From Spirosoma fluviale (GTDB taxonomy: Bacteria; Bacteroidota; Bacteroidia; Cytophagales; Spirosomataceae), in the NCBI RefSeq assembly GCF_900230225.1, contig NZ_OCNH01000002.1, positions 1,150,793 through 1,214,792 on the forward strand: a DNA stretch of 64,000 bases, given 5' to 3'. The position numbers and the translations under genes were made by a program. Under the pieces are notes generated by a model. The model did not search any database. It saw only the letters and a list, made by a program, of their open reading frames with translations, and was not told the DNA's origin. Each line of letters opens with the position of its first letter. The first letter of the stretch is position 1. This document shows positions 51,329 through 60,552 of this stretch, piece after piece.

Positions 51329-53500
51329 ATGAACCTACTTCCTTCTACGATAAGCCACCTGGCTACAGCCGTCCTCATGGCATTAAGCCTTTCATGGATT
51401 GGTTCTCAGTCAGCTACGGCCCAAATTCAATCCCAAAGTGACCAGACCGTTAGTTTAAACAGCAAACAACCTGCTCCTAGACCCAAGAACCCGGTTAAAG
51501 CCGAACCAGATCCCGAGAAAGAAGACGATTTCTATCAACTAATTTCTCTGCCCGTACCCGAAGATATTATTCTGGAAGTAGGCGGTATGGCGACACTGCC
51601 GGATGGTAGTTTAGCTGTCTGTACCCGGCGGGGAGAAGTCTGGATTGTAACAAATCCGTCCATGAGTGGCTCTGTGCGTCCTACTTACAAGCGATTTGCC
51701 TCGGGCCTGCATGAGCCGTTGGGACTCGCTTACAAAGACGGTGATATTTATGTAACTCAGCGCAGCGAAGTGACTCGTCTGCGAGATGTGAACGGCGATG
51801 GCAAAGCCGATTCGTACGATAAAGTCTATTCCTGGCCTTTATCGGGCAACTACCATGAGTATTCGTATGGGCCTACGTTTTTGCCCAATGGGAATATGCT
51901 GGTTACGCTAAACGTAGGCTGGAGCAATAGTATGGGACATGGTGTTAGTCTGGCACCCTGGCGGGGTTGGACCCTGGAGCTCACCGCTGATGGTAAAATG
52001 ACACCCTTTGCCGCTGGGATGCGATCACCGGCGGGCTATGGAATGAATGCAGCCGGTGATTTTTTTTATACCGAAAACCAGGGCGATTGGGTAGGTTCAG
52101 GGCGTATCTCCCAGGTGGAAAAGGGCGACTTTCTGGGGAACGCCGAGAGCCTTCGGTGGACTTCCTTGCCTGGCTCTCCGCTGTCCCTAAAACCGCAAGA
52201 AATCCCTAACACGGGAGAGCCACTTTATGAGGTGGCCAAACGGGTTCCGGCGCTGAAAGCACCCGCCGTCTGGTTGCCCCACGGGATTCTGGGTATATCA
52301 ACGTCGGGATTCCTGAGCAACAATACGAGCGGCAAATTTGGACCATTTGCTAACCAGGTATTTGTCGGCGATCAGGGTCAGAGTATTGTTTCGCGCGTCG
52401 ATTTTGAAAAGGTGAAAGGCGTCTACCAGGGTGTCGTTTTCCCATTCCGGGAAGGCTTCTCGTCGGGGGTGTTACGAATGGTGTGGGGACACGATGCCTC
52501 GATGTATGTAGGCATGACCAGCCGGGGCTGGTCGTCAACAGGCAAAGAACTGTTTAGTTTACAGCGGGTAGTATGGACAGGTCGAATGCCGTTCGAGATG
52601 AAGACAATCCACGCCATGCCAGATGGTTTCGAGATTGAGTTTACCACGCCAGTCAATCCCGAACTCGCCACTGATCCAGCCTCCTATAAAGTGACCGGGT
52701 TCACGTATAGATACCATGCAACGTATGGTAGTCCAGTGATCAATCGAGCGGGTTGCCTCATTCGGGGTGTTGTCGTATCGAAAGATGGCCTGAAAGCGAG
52801 GTTAGTGGTTGATGATTTGCGGTTAGGGTATATCCATGAGATTACGGCGAATGGCGTTCGTTCGGAAACGGGTCGGGCTTTGCTGCACAATGTGGGCTAC
52901 TACACCCTTAATAACATTCCCGATGGTGAAAAACTGGCTATTGCGGCTACTGCTCCCAAGCCTGACCATGCCGGCATGGCCATGGCATCAACTTCATCAA
53001 ACCCGCTGGTGTCGGCAAAATCGACGGCTTCTAAAGCAAAGGGTATCGTTACAAAAGCAGGTACGGCGAAGGAGCTAATCAGTCATGCCGCTAAACGGGT
53101 CACCCAACTGCCATCGGGTTGGGGTAAACCTGATTACACCATTACGATTGGAACAAAACCCGGCTTAAAATTCTCACCAGAGCAGTTTCAGGTAAAAGCA
53201 GGCAGTAAAGTACGAATAGACTTTAACAACGAAGATGATATGTTGCACAACTTCGTTTTGGTGCAGCCTGGTGCTGCGGTTCAGGTGGGTGAACTGGCGA
53301 TGAAGCTAGGACTCGAAGGACAGGAGAAAAACTATATTCCAGCAACGGAAAAGGTGCTACATCATACGAATTTACTTCAACCGAACACCAATGAAGCAAT
53401 CTACTTTATAGCTCCCGAAAAACCCGGCGATTACACCTACGAATGCTCGGTACCCGGACATTTTTATGTGATGCAGGGGACTATGAAAGTAATTAACTAA
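51329..53500 (+). CDS. Sugar-dehydrogenase-like beta-propeller fused to a cupredoxin
   Basis: This 723-residue secreted protein (signal about 1-32) has a beta-propeller related to PQQ/sorbosone dehydrogenases (about 65-410; GGMATLPDGSLAVCTRRGEV, LGLAYKDGDIYVTQRSEVTR, VNGDGKADSY). An Ig-like domain and a low-complexity Ala/Lys/Thr linker follow. The C-terminal azurin/plastocyanin-like domain has a full type I copper set: H640 (MLHNFVL), C706, H711 (CSVPGH) and M715. The copper domain could take electrons directly from the propeller. The gene is the last of the sigma/FecR locus and starts 44 bp after the DUF1080 gene. Confidence 0.85.
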   Translation: MNLLPSTISHLATAVLMALSLSWIGSQSATAQIQSQSDQTVSLNSKQPAPRPKNPVKAEPDPEKEDDFYQLISLPVPEDIILEVGGMATLPDGSLAVCTRRGEVWIVTNPSMSGSVRPTYKRFASGLHEPLGLAYKDGDIYVTQRSEVTRLRDVNGDGKADSYDKVYSWPLSGNYHEYSYGPTFLPNGNMLVTLNVGWSNSMGHGVSLAPWRGWTLELTADGKMTPFAAGMRSPAGYGMNAAGDFFYTENQGDWVGSGRISQVEKGDFLGNAESLRWTSLPGSPLSLKPQEIPNTGEPLYEVAKRVPALKAPAVWLPHGILGISTSGFLSNNTSGKFGPFANQVFVGDQGQSIVSRVDFEKVKGVYQGVVFPFREGFSSGVLRMVWGHDASMYVGMTSRGWSSTGKELFSLQRVVWTGRMPFEMKTIHAMPDGFEIEFTTPVNPELATDPASYKVTGFTYRYHATYGSPVINRAGCLIRGVVVSKDGLKARLVVDDLRLGYIHEITANGVRSETGRALLHNVGYYTLNNIPDGEKLAIAATAPKPDHAGMAMASTSSNPLVSAKSTASKAKGIVTKAGTAKELISHAAKRVTQLPSGWGKPDYTITIGTKPGLKFSPEQFQVKAGSKVRIDFNNEDDMLHNFVLVQPGAAVQVGELAMKLGLEGQEKNYIPATEKVLHHTNLLQPNTNEAIYFIAPEKPGDYTYECSVPGHFYVMQGTMKVIN

Positions 53501-53660
53501 CAGGTCGATATGGGAAGCAGAGTTGTGCAGCAGGTGGTGTTTTTATGTGAAGCGAATGATGAGGATTAGGCTTGTAGGTCCATTTTTAGTTCATTTAGCT
53601 AACAAGTAGGCTAGTCCATGATTGAGATGCATTCCACGATCTGCTTTTTTTGTTCTCAAG

Positions 53661-53761
53661 GCGTCTCACTATAACGCTCCTAAACGAGACGTATAGGCTT
53701 TTAAGAGCATTTAGCATTTAATTGCCTGGCTTGTTTTACTAACTGTCAACGACTGTCCGTA
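53661..53761. repeat. GTCTC/GAGAC hairpin copy 2 and CTGTCAACGAC copy 2
   Basis: The first part (53661-53700) resembles 40363-40402, and the second part (53728-53761) matches 38347-38380 at 29 of 34 positions. The two motifs that occur separately in the 38-40 kb region are side by side here, which suggests one composite element that has been split or eroded elsewhere. Confidence 0.55.
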
Positions 53762-53817
53762 GAGTACGTACACGGAAAAATCTCTGTTGCCATCAACTAT
53801 TACTGGCTCTTTACAAA

Positions 53818-53879
53818 GGGGCACCTGCTTCTGCAACCTTCTCTAGCGTATTCGAAAAGGCTGCAGAAGCAGGTGCCCC
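53818..53879. terminator. 18-bp perfect hairpin (23-bp with one mismatch) between convergent genes
   Basis: GGGGCACCTGCTTCTGCA (53818-53835) pairs exactly with 53862-53879, and CCTT/AAGG extends the stem beyond one mismatch. It lies between the propeller/cupredoxin gene and the GH32 gene and probably blocks transcription from both sides. Confidence 0.65.
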
Positions 53880-53987
53880 AAAACTGTCTCCTAAATAGGT
53901 ATTTGAAAAACCAGGTACGGGATTTAGCCCTCAACAGGGTTTTCTATCGTTAGGCTAACGAGCTCAATCATGTGCTGATAATCACAC

Positions 53988-55505
53988 TTAAAGCCCCTTT
54001 TTGCCAGAACCGTCCAGTGACGTATAGGTTAGATCTGTTATCAAAATCCCGGTAGCCGACTTTAGGTATAACTTAGTCAGTTCTGTATTCGGGAAAAAGA
54101 TGTCCGTCATAACGGTAAGACCACTATCGGCAAACAATTCAACTGAAGCAACGTCGGCTAAGAGCGTGAGTGTAAGGTTAGGATTGACGGAAATCCGTGG
54201 GGCTGAATGTCGTTTACCAAAGCCTTTTTCAAAATTGACCTTACCCGAATGGCTCCGGTCTATGTAGTACTCATTCGCTTGTTTATCGTAACCGATTATC
54301 AATTCATCACCTTTTTTGTTGCCCAGTGTGATGGAAAAATCTGCCGTCGCCTGCGTGGCCAGCTCCAGTTTGAACAAGCCTGTTTTGTTATTGACTTTCG
54401 CCGTTAAATCGTAACCAGTATGAATGGATAAATTTTTCAGTGAAAGGCTTTGTCCTTTTAGCGCAGTCAATTCTTTAACGGGTTCAGACGTCAAGAACAG
54501 TTCCTGATTGATTTCTGTCAGGCCCAATTCACGAGCTATCGTATTGGCACTTCGCCAGGCATCAGTAGGCACTACTTCCGCATATTGCCAGTTGCTCATC
54601 CAACCCATCAGGATAACTCGATTGCCTGTATTAGAAAAGGTTACGCCAGCATAATTATCCGTTCCGTAATCCATCCACTTCGTCTTGGTTGAATAGGGCT
54701 TGAACGTTTTTCCGTCAAAATCACCCACAAAATATTGGGTAGCTGAACCACCGTTTGGACCACCGGGATTGATGCTAACCAGCAATACCCACGCCTTCTT
54801 GCCATTATACTCCAGCGGAAACAAATCCGGACACTCCCAAACGCCCCCGTGAGCCCCCACACTGTTACCGAAATCACTTTCCTTTGACCAGGTTTTTAAA
54901 TCTGGTGACGAATAAAAGGTAACACGGTCTTTTGTCGCCAGGGTCATGATCCACTTTTGCTGGGGTTCGTACCAGCGTACTTTAGGGTCACGAAAATCAC
55001 TGATACCCGGATTGGGTAATACTGGATTCCCTGCGTACTTGGTCCAGGTTTTACCTTCATCCAGACTATACGCCAGGCTCTGATATTGAAATTTGTCGGA
55101 TTTTTTCTTTTCCAGATCTTGGTTATGGTGGGTGAAAATAGCCACGATAGGGGTCTGCCCATTTTTGCCAAAGCCGCTGGTGTTCTTGACATCGACGACG
55201 GCACTGCCCGAGAATATCCAGCCCAAACTATCGGGGTACAGGGCAATGGGATGTTCCTGCCAATGAACCAGGTCTTTGCTGGTAGCATGTCCCCAGTGCA
55301 TGGGTCCCCACTTTGTACCAGTTGGAAAATGCTGGAAAAATAAATGATAGGTTCCCTTCAGATAGACCATCCCATTGGGATCATTCATCCAGCCCACTTT
55401 AGGGGAGAAATGAAACTGAGGACGGTGCGGCTCCAGTTGGGTCGTTTGGCCAAGTGTCTTTCCGATGGAAACCAGAACTGCCAGAAGAATAAGTATTTTT
55501 TTCAT
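53988..55505 (-). CDS. Secreted GH32 fructan hydrolase (levanase/invertase type)
   Basis: This 505-residue enzyme has a signal peptide (MKKILILLAVLVSIGKTLGQ). The five-bladed propeller carries the GH32 catalytic residues: nucleophile D42 in WMNDPNG, the transition-state Asp in FRDPKV and the acid/base E224 in WECPDLF. A C-terminal beta-sandwich follows (about 360-500). It hydrolyses beta-fructosides such as levan, inulin or sucrose; endo versus exo mode cannot be read from the sequence. It is the last gene of the operon that also encodes SusCD, fructokinase and a sugar porter. There is no lipobox, so it is probably periplasmic or secreted. Confidence 0.93.
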   Translation of the reverse strand: MKKILILLAVLVSIGKTLGQTTQLEPHRPQFHFSPKVGWMNDPNGMVYLKGTYHLFFQHFPTGTKWGPMHWGHATSKDLVHWQEHPIALYPDSLGWIFSGSAVVDVKNTSGFGKNGQTPIVAIFTHHNQDLEKKKSDKFQYQSLAYSLDEGKTWTKYAGNPVLPNPGISDFRDPKVRWYEPQQKWIMTLATKDRVTFYSSPDLKTWSKESDFGNSVGAHGGVWECPDLFPLEYNGKKAWVLLVSINPGGPNGGSATQYFVGDFDGKTFKPYSTKTKWMDYGTDNYAGVTFSNTGNRVILMGWMSNWQYAEVVPTDAWRSANTIARELGLTEINQELFLTSEPVKELTALKGQSLSLKNLSIHTGYDLTAKVNNKTGLFKLELATQATADFSITLGNKKGDELIIGYDKQANEYYIDRSHSGKVNFEKGFGKRHSAPRISVNPNLTLTLLADVASVELFADSGLTVMTDIFFPNTELTKLYLKSATGILITDLTYTSLDGSGKKGL

Positions 55506-55611
55506 ACAAGATAGAACGTTAAGTCAATGCCAGGATCAGGTAAGCTACCGTGGGGAGTCAGTCCATGAATGCTCCCCACGATAAAGCCGAACTACCAACC
55601 TATGTGATTGC

Positions 55612-57333
55612 TTAAAAACCAGGATTCTGTTTATAAAGGCCTTTGCTGAAGTTGATCTGGTTCAGTGGAATAGGTAAATACTCGTCGCGATTCTTAGTGA
55701 ACTTCGCTTCTTTTAAGTACTCGCGCTTGGTTTTCTCGGCCGAGAAATAAGTAGTCAAATACTCAGCAGCAACACCCCAGCGGACCAGGTCGAAGAAGCG
55801 ATTACCTTCCATAGCCAATTCCAGTCTGCGTTCCCAGCGCAGTGCCTGACGAGCCGTAGCCTGATTCCACACGATGTTGATACCTGGCTTGTAGGTGCCA
55901 ATGGCATAGTTCGACGTCGCTTTCCCCAAAGCATCTTTTAACAGAGACGTGCTTTTGCCTGCCCGTTCGCGGAGTTGATTAATAAGGGGCAGTGCTTCGT
56001 CCTGACGGCCCAGTTCAATAAGCGCTTCGGCTTTCCAGAGCAGGATATCGGCATAGCGGATGAGCACCGAATTTTTCGAGCTGCCCATAAAGGGGGGTAC
56101 TTTTCGAAAAGCCGGGCTATCGGGTGCCACGACTTCTTTCAGCGAAGCCGTAGCCCCATAAATTTCCGGTGCCCGCGCCCACTCCGCCTTGAAGATAAAG
56201 TTTGGTTTGTATTTGTAGGGATGCCCCGGAATAGCTACCGTATGATCGACGCGTGGGTCGACGGGGCTAGCATTAAAATCAGCAACTGTTTTAAGATCAT
56301 TTGCATTGTAGGTATCAAACAAAGGCAAGCCATTTTTGTCCGTTTTAAACGCATTGATCAGATTCTGACTGGGCAGATGGAAACCACAACAGCCAAACTC
56401 CTGGTTCATCGGATAATTGAGCGCACTGCTCCAGTCAAGTCGACCTTTGGGCGTTCCATCGTCGAGCGAGCGTTGAATGGCAAAGACCGATTCAGCTCCA
56501 TTGTCGTATTCGGGCAGGAAGTTTTTGGCGAAATCATCATACAGTGCGTACTTACCCGAGTTGATGATATCGTCGGTTACTTTAACGACCTCCTGCAATT
56601 TGGTCTGATCAATGCCCGTCACGTTGTAGCTGACATCCTGCTTATACGCCTGATACAGCAACGCTTTGGCCAGATACGCCTTCGCCGATAACTGATTGGC
56701 CCGGCCTATTTCCGGCTGCGTAACGGGCAGATCCTGCGCGCCAGCCCTGAAATCAGCGACAATTTTATCCCATAACTGATCGCTGGTCAACGCAACATTC
56801 GAAACGCCCGCATACTGGTCGTCAGCAACGGTCTCATCAATGTAGGGGATTAAATTGAACAGGATCTTTAATTCGAAATACGCATGGCCGCGCAGAAAAC
56901 GCATTTCAGCCTGCCGGACTTTCTTATTGGGTAGGGCCGTTTCGCTAACGGCGTTCAACCGGCGTAAGGCGTCGTTGGCCCGTGAAATGGAGACGTAGTA
57001 ACGAAACCAGAGTTCATCGGCCGGACCTAAATCAGGCCGGATATAGGCAAACGTTTCAAAAAAATGGAATTCGACAAGATCGGCCGTTCCACCACCGCCT
57101 TTGTAAGCATCGCCCGAACGCACATTGCCATAGGGCCAGAGCGTAAAGGGAGCCGTATAGTGATCATTACCCAGCGCCGAATAAGCCGCTACGCACATTT
57201 TATTAATATTTTCAGGGCTATTCAGATCATCCCCGCTGATCACGGCTTTGGGCGTAACATCCAGGGCATTCTGGCAGGAAAAGTTGACTGCCAGCAGCGC
57301 ACCCGTTAGAATCCAGTGTTTTATCGATTTCAT
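55612..57333 (-). CDS. SusD-family fructan-binding lipoprotein
   Basis: This 573-residue lipoprotein (signal ending LLAVNFSC) has SusD hallmarks: SPENINKMCVAAYSALG, RQAEMRFLRGHAYFELKILF, SVLIRYADILLWKAEALIELG, RWERRLELAMEGNRFFDLVRWG and the ending YLPIPLNQINFSKGLYKQNPGF. It binds fructan at the cell surface for the SusC encoded just upstream (93-bp gap). Specificity is inferred from GH32 and fructokinase neighbours. Confidence 0.94.
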   Translation of the reverse strand: MKSIKHWILTGALLAVNFSCQNALDVTPKAVISGDDLNSPENINKMCVAAYSALGNDHYTAPFTLWPYGNVRSGDAYKGGGGTADLVEFHFFETFAYIRPDLGPADELWFRYYVSISRANDALRRLNAVSETALPNKKVRQAEMRFLRGHAYFELKILFNLIPYIDETVADDQYAGVSNVALTSDQLWDKIVADFRAGAQDLPVTQPEIGRANQLSAKAYLAKALLYQAYKQDVSYNVTGIDQTKLQEVVKVTDDIINSGKYALYDDFAKNFLPEYDNGAESVFAIQRSLDDGTPKGRLDWSSALNYPMNQEFGCCGFHLPSQNLINAFKTDKNGLPLFDTYNANDLKTVADFNASPVDPRVDHTVAIPGHPYKYKPNFIFKAEWARAPEIYGATASLKEVVAPDSPAFRKVPPFMGSSKNSVLIRYADILLWKAEALIELGRQDEALPLINQLRERAGKSTSLLKDALGKATSNYAIGTYKPGINIVWNQATARQALRWERRLELAMEGNRFFDLVRWGVAAEYLTTYFSAEKTKREYLKEAKFTKNRDEYLPIPLNQINFSKGLYKQNPGF

Positions 57334-57426
57334 AAATAAGGTCTATCTATTGGATTATGTCTTTCCAGGCTTACCTGTTTATTGAGCAGGTGTTTGAGCT
57401 GGAATGAAAAAATGAAACGTCTTGGG

Positions 57427-60400
57427 TTAGAAAGAGAAGTTGATACCGGCGGTATACATGGCGGGCTGAGGATAGGCGCTATTAGGCGTTTCGGGGTCAA
57501 CCCCGGTGTATTTGTTTGCCTTACTGGCGGGCTTTAGTGTCAATATATTTTGGCCTTGTACATACACGCGGGCCCGCTGCATTTTTAGCCGCTGAATCAA
57601 TCCGTTCGGTAGCGTATAACCAATCTGAATGTTACGCAACTTCAGATACGAGCCATTCTCGACAAAGTAGGTAGAGGTGCGACCTTCGTTGTTCTTGTCG
57701 GTTAGCGTGACCGCCGGAATCGTCGAGCTGGTGTTGGTGGGTGACCAGGCATTCAGCGTCCGGGCGCCCCAGTTGGTACCGGCCCACAGGGACGAAAAAT
57801 CGGTCAGGATTTTGTTGTCGTTATATACGTCGTTACCCTGTATACCCTGGAAGAAGAAGGCGATATCAATGCCTTTATACGACGCACCGGCGTTGAATCC
57901 ATACAGGAATTTAGGGTCTCTGATACCAATCCAGGAACGATCGGTCTGGTCGATCTTACCATCGTTATTGAGGTCTTTGTAGCGAATTCGTCCGATCCCT
58001 TTGCCGATCTGCTGACTGGCCGCATCGACTTCACTTTGGTTCTGAAACAACCCGTCCGTTACGTAACCGTAAATTGAATTAATCGACCTTCCCAGAATGT
58101 TGTCGGTGGTGCCATTCCCGCCGTATGCATTGACCACTTCATCGGGCAGGCTAATCACTTTGTTGCGGTATGTCGATACATTTCCGGAGAGATTGTAACT
58201 AACATCCCCAATGCGGCTTTGATAACCCAGTTGGATTTCAATGCCTTTGTTCTGAAGCGATGCGCCGTTTACCCAGCGGCCGCCCCCGTCACCAACAACG
58301 GCCAGATACGGTGGCTGCACCAGAATATCCGTTGTCTTTTTTACAAAATAATCGACAGAGCCTGCCAGCTTTTGGTTGAAAAAGCCAAAGTCGATACCGT
58401 AGTTCGTCTGGGTCAGCGTTTCCCATTTCAGGTTGTTGTTGCCTAGTTGTGTGCGTCGAAATCCTGACGGCAGGCCGCCCGTGTTGGTACCGTTTAAGTC
58501 GTAGGCGGTTCCCGAATCTTCCGTCCAGGTGGGATCAATACCGTAGTCGGCTACGTACAGCGCATAGATGGCATTATTGGCAATGTTCTGGTTACCCGTT
58601 TGTCCCCAGCCGAAGCGCAGTTTCAAATCGGACAAGGCCGGAACCTGGTTTTTGATGAAAGCCTCTTCACTCAGGCGCCAGCCAAGTGACATGGCCGGAA
58701 ATACACCATAGCGATTGGCTTCCCCAAAACGGGATGAACCATCCCGCCGGACCGTTACCGAAGCAAGGTAGCGGTCGTTATACGCATAGTTCAGCTTGCC
58801 AAAAAATGACATCAGGCTGTAGGCAGTACCGTTGCCCCCATTATCTTTATTGCCCGAGCCAGCATCCAGGTACATGTAGTCAGGCGTTTGCTGGGCAAAA
58901 CTCTGTCGGCTAGCCGAAAACTGCTGGCTGGTGAATTTGATCTGTTCACTACCCGCCACCAGATCGAAGCGGCTTTTACCGGTCGTTACGGCATAATTCA
59001 GCGTATTCTGCCATACCCAGTTGCCGAAGAAATTATTGTTATTGGTAACCCGATTTGTTGGATCGGACAAAAAGCCTGATTTATACGATTTATACATCGA
59101 CCGCAAACTGGTCATGGTGTAATCGACCCCCACGTTCGAGCGCAGGTGCAAATTCGGGATAACTTCCAGGTCGATAAACGCATTACCGAATAGCCGCCCA
59201 CCGTAGGTTTTATTCTGTTTATTATCCTCAATGAGCCGTACCGGGTTGTGCCGATCCGTCATGCTGGGTGCCGGGCCGCCCCAACCTCCATCGACCGAAT
59301 GAACCGGTACAATGGGCTGTTGAACCAGCGATAGGTACATGATATCACCCGTTGGGATCTCGGTCTGACGGGTCTTGGTAAACATCAGGTTTTCGCCCAC
59401 TTTCAAGCGGCCGTTGAGAAAACTATAATCGGAATTCATCCGGGCAATGATCCGGTTCAGGTTCGACTCCCGAATGATGCCGTCATGGTTGAAGTAATTG
59501 AGCGAAAAGAGCATATTTCCCCGCTCACCCCCATTCGACAGATTCAGATTGTACGATTGAATGACCCCCGTTCGGGATACTTCGTCGAACCAGCGGGTAT
59601 CAGCCGGACGCATGGTTTTTTCACCGTCAATGAATTCGGGAAGCGTGATTTTGTCCAGTACTGGCTGACCATTGGGACCAACTTTGGATTGAAACTGATA
59701 GAGCGGGCTGGTGGGCGTAACGCCATCGTTGGTAGCGGCCTGCCAGAAAACGCGTCCCCGTTGCTCGGTGTTTAGAACATTTAGCTTGGAAATGTAATTT
59801 TGAGCGGTTGCGTAAGCGGTGAATTCAACGCGGCTTACGCCTTTTTTGGCTCGTTTGGTCGTAACGATAATGACCCCGTTACCCGCCCTTGAGCCGTAGA
59901 TACTGGCCGCCGAGGCATCTTTAAGAACCTGAATCGACTCAATATCGTTTTGATTGAGCGTTTGCAGCCCTTCTGTCGTAGGTACACCGTCGATTACGTA
60001 GAGGGGACCGGTGCCTCCACCGAGTGTTCCCACGCCCCGAATCTGCACATTGGCCCCGGCACCCGGATTGCCATCCGTCTGGATGTACACACCCGCTACC
60101 CGTCCCTGTAAATTCTGCATCACGTTGGCAGCAGGCATGTCTTTAATGTCGCTCACTTTAACCACGGCGACAGCCCCCGTTAAATCGGCTTTACGTTCTT
60201 CTTTATAGCCCGTTACAACAACCTCATTCAGATTTTGCAGATCATCTTCCAGGACTACATCGACCGTGCTGGCGTTACCAACCGGTACCTCTTTGATCTG
60301 CATCCCGACAAATGAGAAGGTTAACGTTGCCCCGTTCGATACCGAAATCTTATAGGTTCCGTCGGCATTGGTGGTCGTTCCGTTCTGGGTTCCTTTTTCA

Positions 60401-60534
60401 ACAATTGTCACGCCGGGCATGACCATATTGTCGACTTTGGAACGCACGCTGCCCGTGATATTTAATCGGTTTTGCGAAAACGCTAAATGGGTGCTAATCA
60501 GCAAGAATAGCAATCCTAATACATGTTTGTTCAT
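57427..60534 (-). CDS. SusC-family TonB-dependent fructan transporter
   Basis: This 1035-residue protein has a signal peptide (MNKHVLGLLFLLISTHLAFSQ), a CarboxypepD-like domain (NITGSVRSKVDNMVMPGVTI), the LNEVVVTGYKEERKADLTGAV junction, a TonB plug (GTGPLYVIDGVPTTEG, DASAASIYGSRAGNGVIIVTTKR) and a beta-barrel ending in TAGINFSF. It has no STN domain; regulation is through the hybrid sensor instead. It lies 18 bp downstream of the fructokinase gene and is clearly co-transcribed with it. Confidence 0.94.
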   Translation of the reverse strand: MNKHVLGLLFLLISTHLAFSQNRLNITGSVRSKVDNMVMPGVTIVEKGTQNGTTTNADGTYKISVSNGATLTFSFVGMQIKEVPVGNASTVDVVLEDDLQNLNEVVVTGYKEERKADLTGAVAVVKVSDIKDMPAANVMQNLQGRVAGVYIQTDGNPGAGANVQIRGVGTLGGGTGPLYVIDGVPTTEGLQTLNQNDIESIQVLKDASAASIYGSRAGNGVIIVTTKRAKKGVSRVEFTAYATAQNYISKLNVLNTEQRGRVFWQAATNDGVTPTSPLYQFQSKVGPNGQPVLDKITLPEFIDGEKTMRPADTRWFDEVSRTGVIQSYNLNLSNGGERGNMLFSLNYFNHDGIIRESNLNRIIARMNSDYSFLNGRLKVGENLMFTKTRQTEIPTGDIMYLSLVQQPIVPVHSVDGGWGGPAPSMTDRHNPVRLIEDNKQNKTYGGRLFGNAFIDLEVIPNLHLRSNVGVDYTMTSLRSMYKSYKSGFLSDPTNRVTNNNNFFGNWVWQNTLNYAVTTGKSRFDLVAGSEQIKFTSQQFSASRQSFAQQTPDYMYLDAGSGNKDNGGNGTAYSLMSFFGKLNYAYNDRYLASVTVRRDGSSRFGEANRYGVFPAMSLGWRLSEEAFIKNQVPALSDLKLRFGWGQTGNQNIANNAIYALYVADYGIDPTWTEDSGTAYDLNGTNTGGLPSGFRRTQLGNNNLKWETLTQTNYGIDFGFFNQKLAGSVDYFVKKTTDILVQPPYLAVVGDGGGRWVNGASLQNKGIEIQLGYQSRIGDVSYNLSGNVSTYRNKVISLPDEVVNAYGGNGTTDNILGRSINSIYGYVTDGLFQNQSEVDAASQQIGKGIGRIRYKDLNNDGKIDQTDRSWIGIRDPKFLYGFNAGASYKGIDIAFFFQGIQGNDVYNDNKILTDFSSLWAGTNWGARTLNAWSPTNTSSTIPAVTLTDKNNEGRTSTYFVENGSYLKLRNIQIGYTLPNGLIQRLKMQRARVYVQGQNILTLKPASKANKYTGVDPETPNSAYPQPAMYTAGINFSF

Positions 60535-60552
60535 AGGGTATCAATGGTTAAC

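Larger units (their letters stand above)
53501..53987. other. Repeat-rich gap between convergent loci
   Basis: This 487-bp region holds two dispersed-type repeats (53661-53761) and a long hairpin (53818-53879). No gene is seen. It separates the sigma/FecR locus from the convergent fructan locus. Confidence 0.5.
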
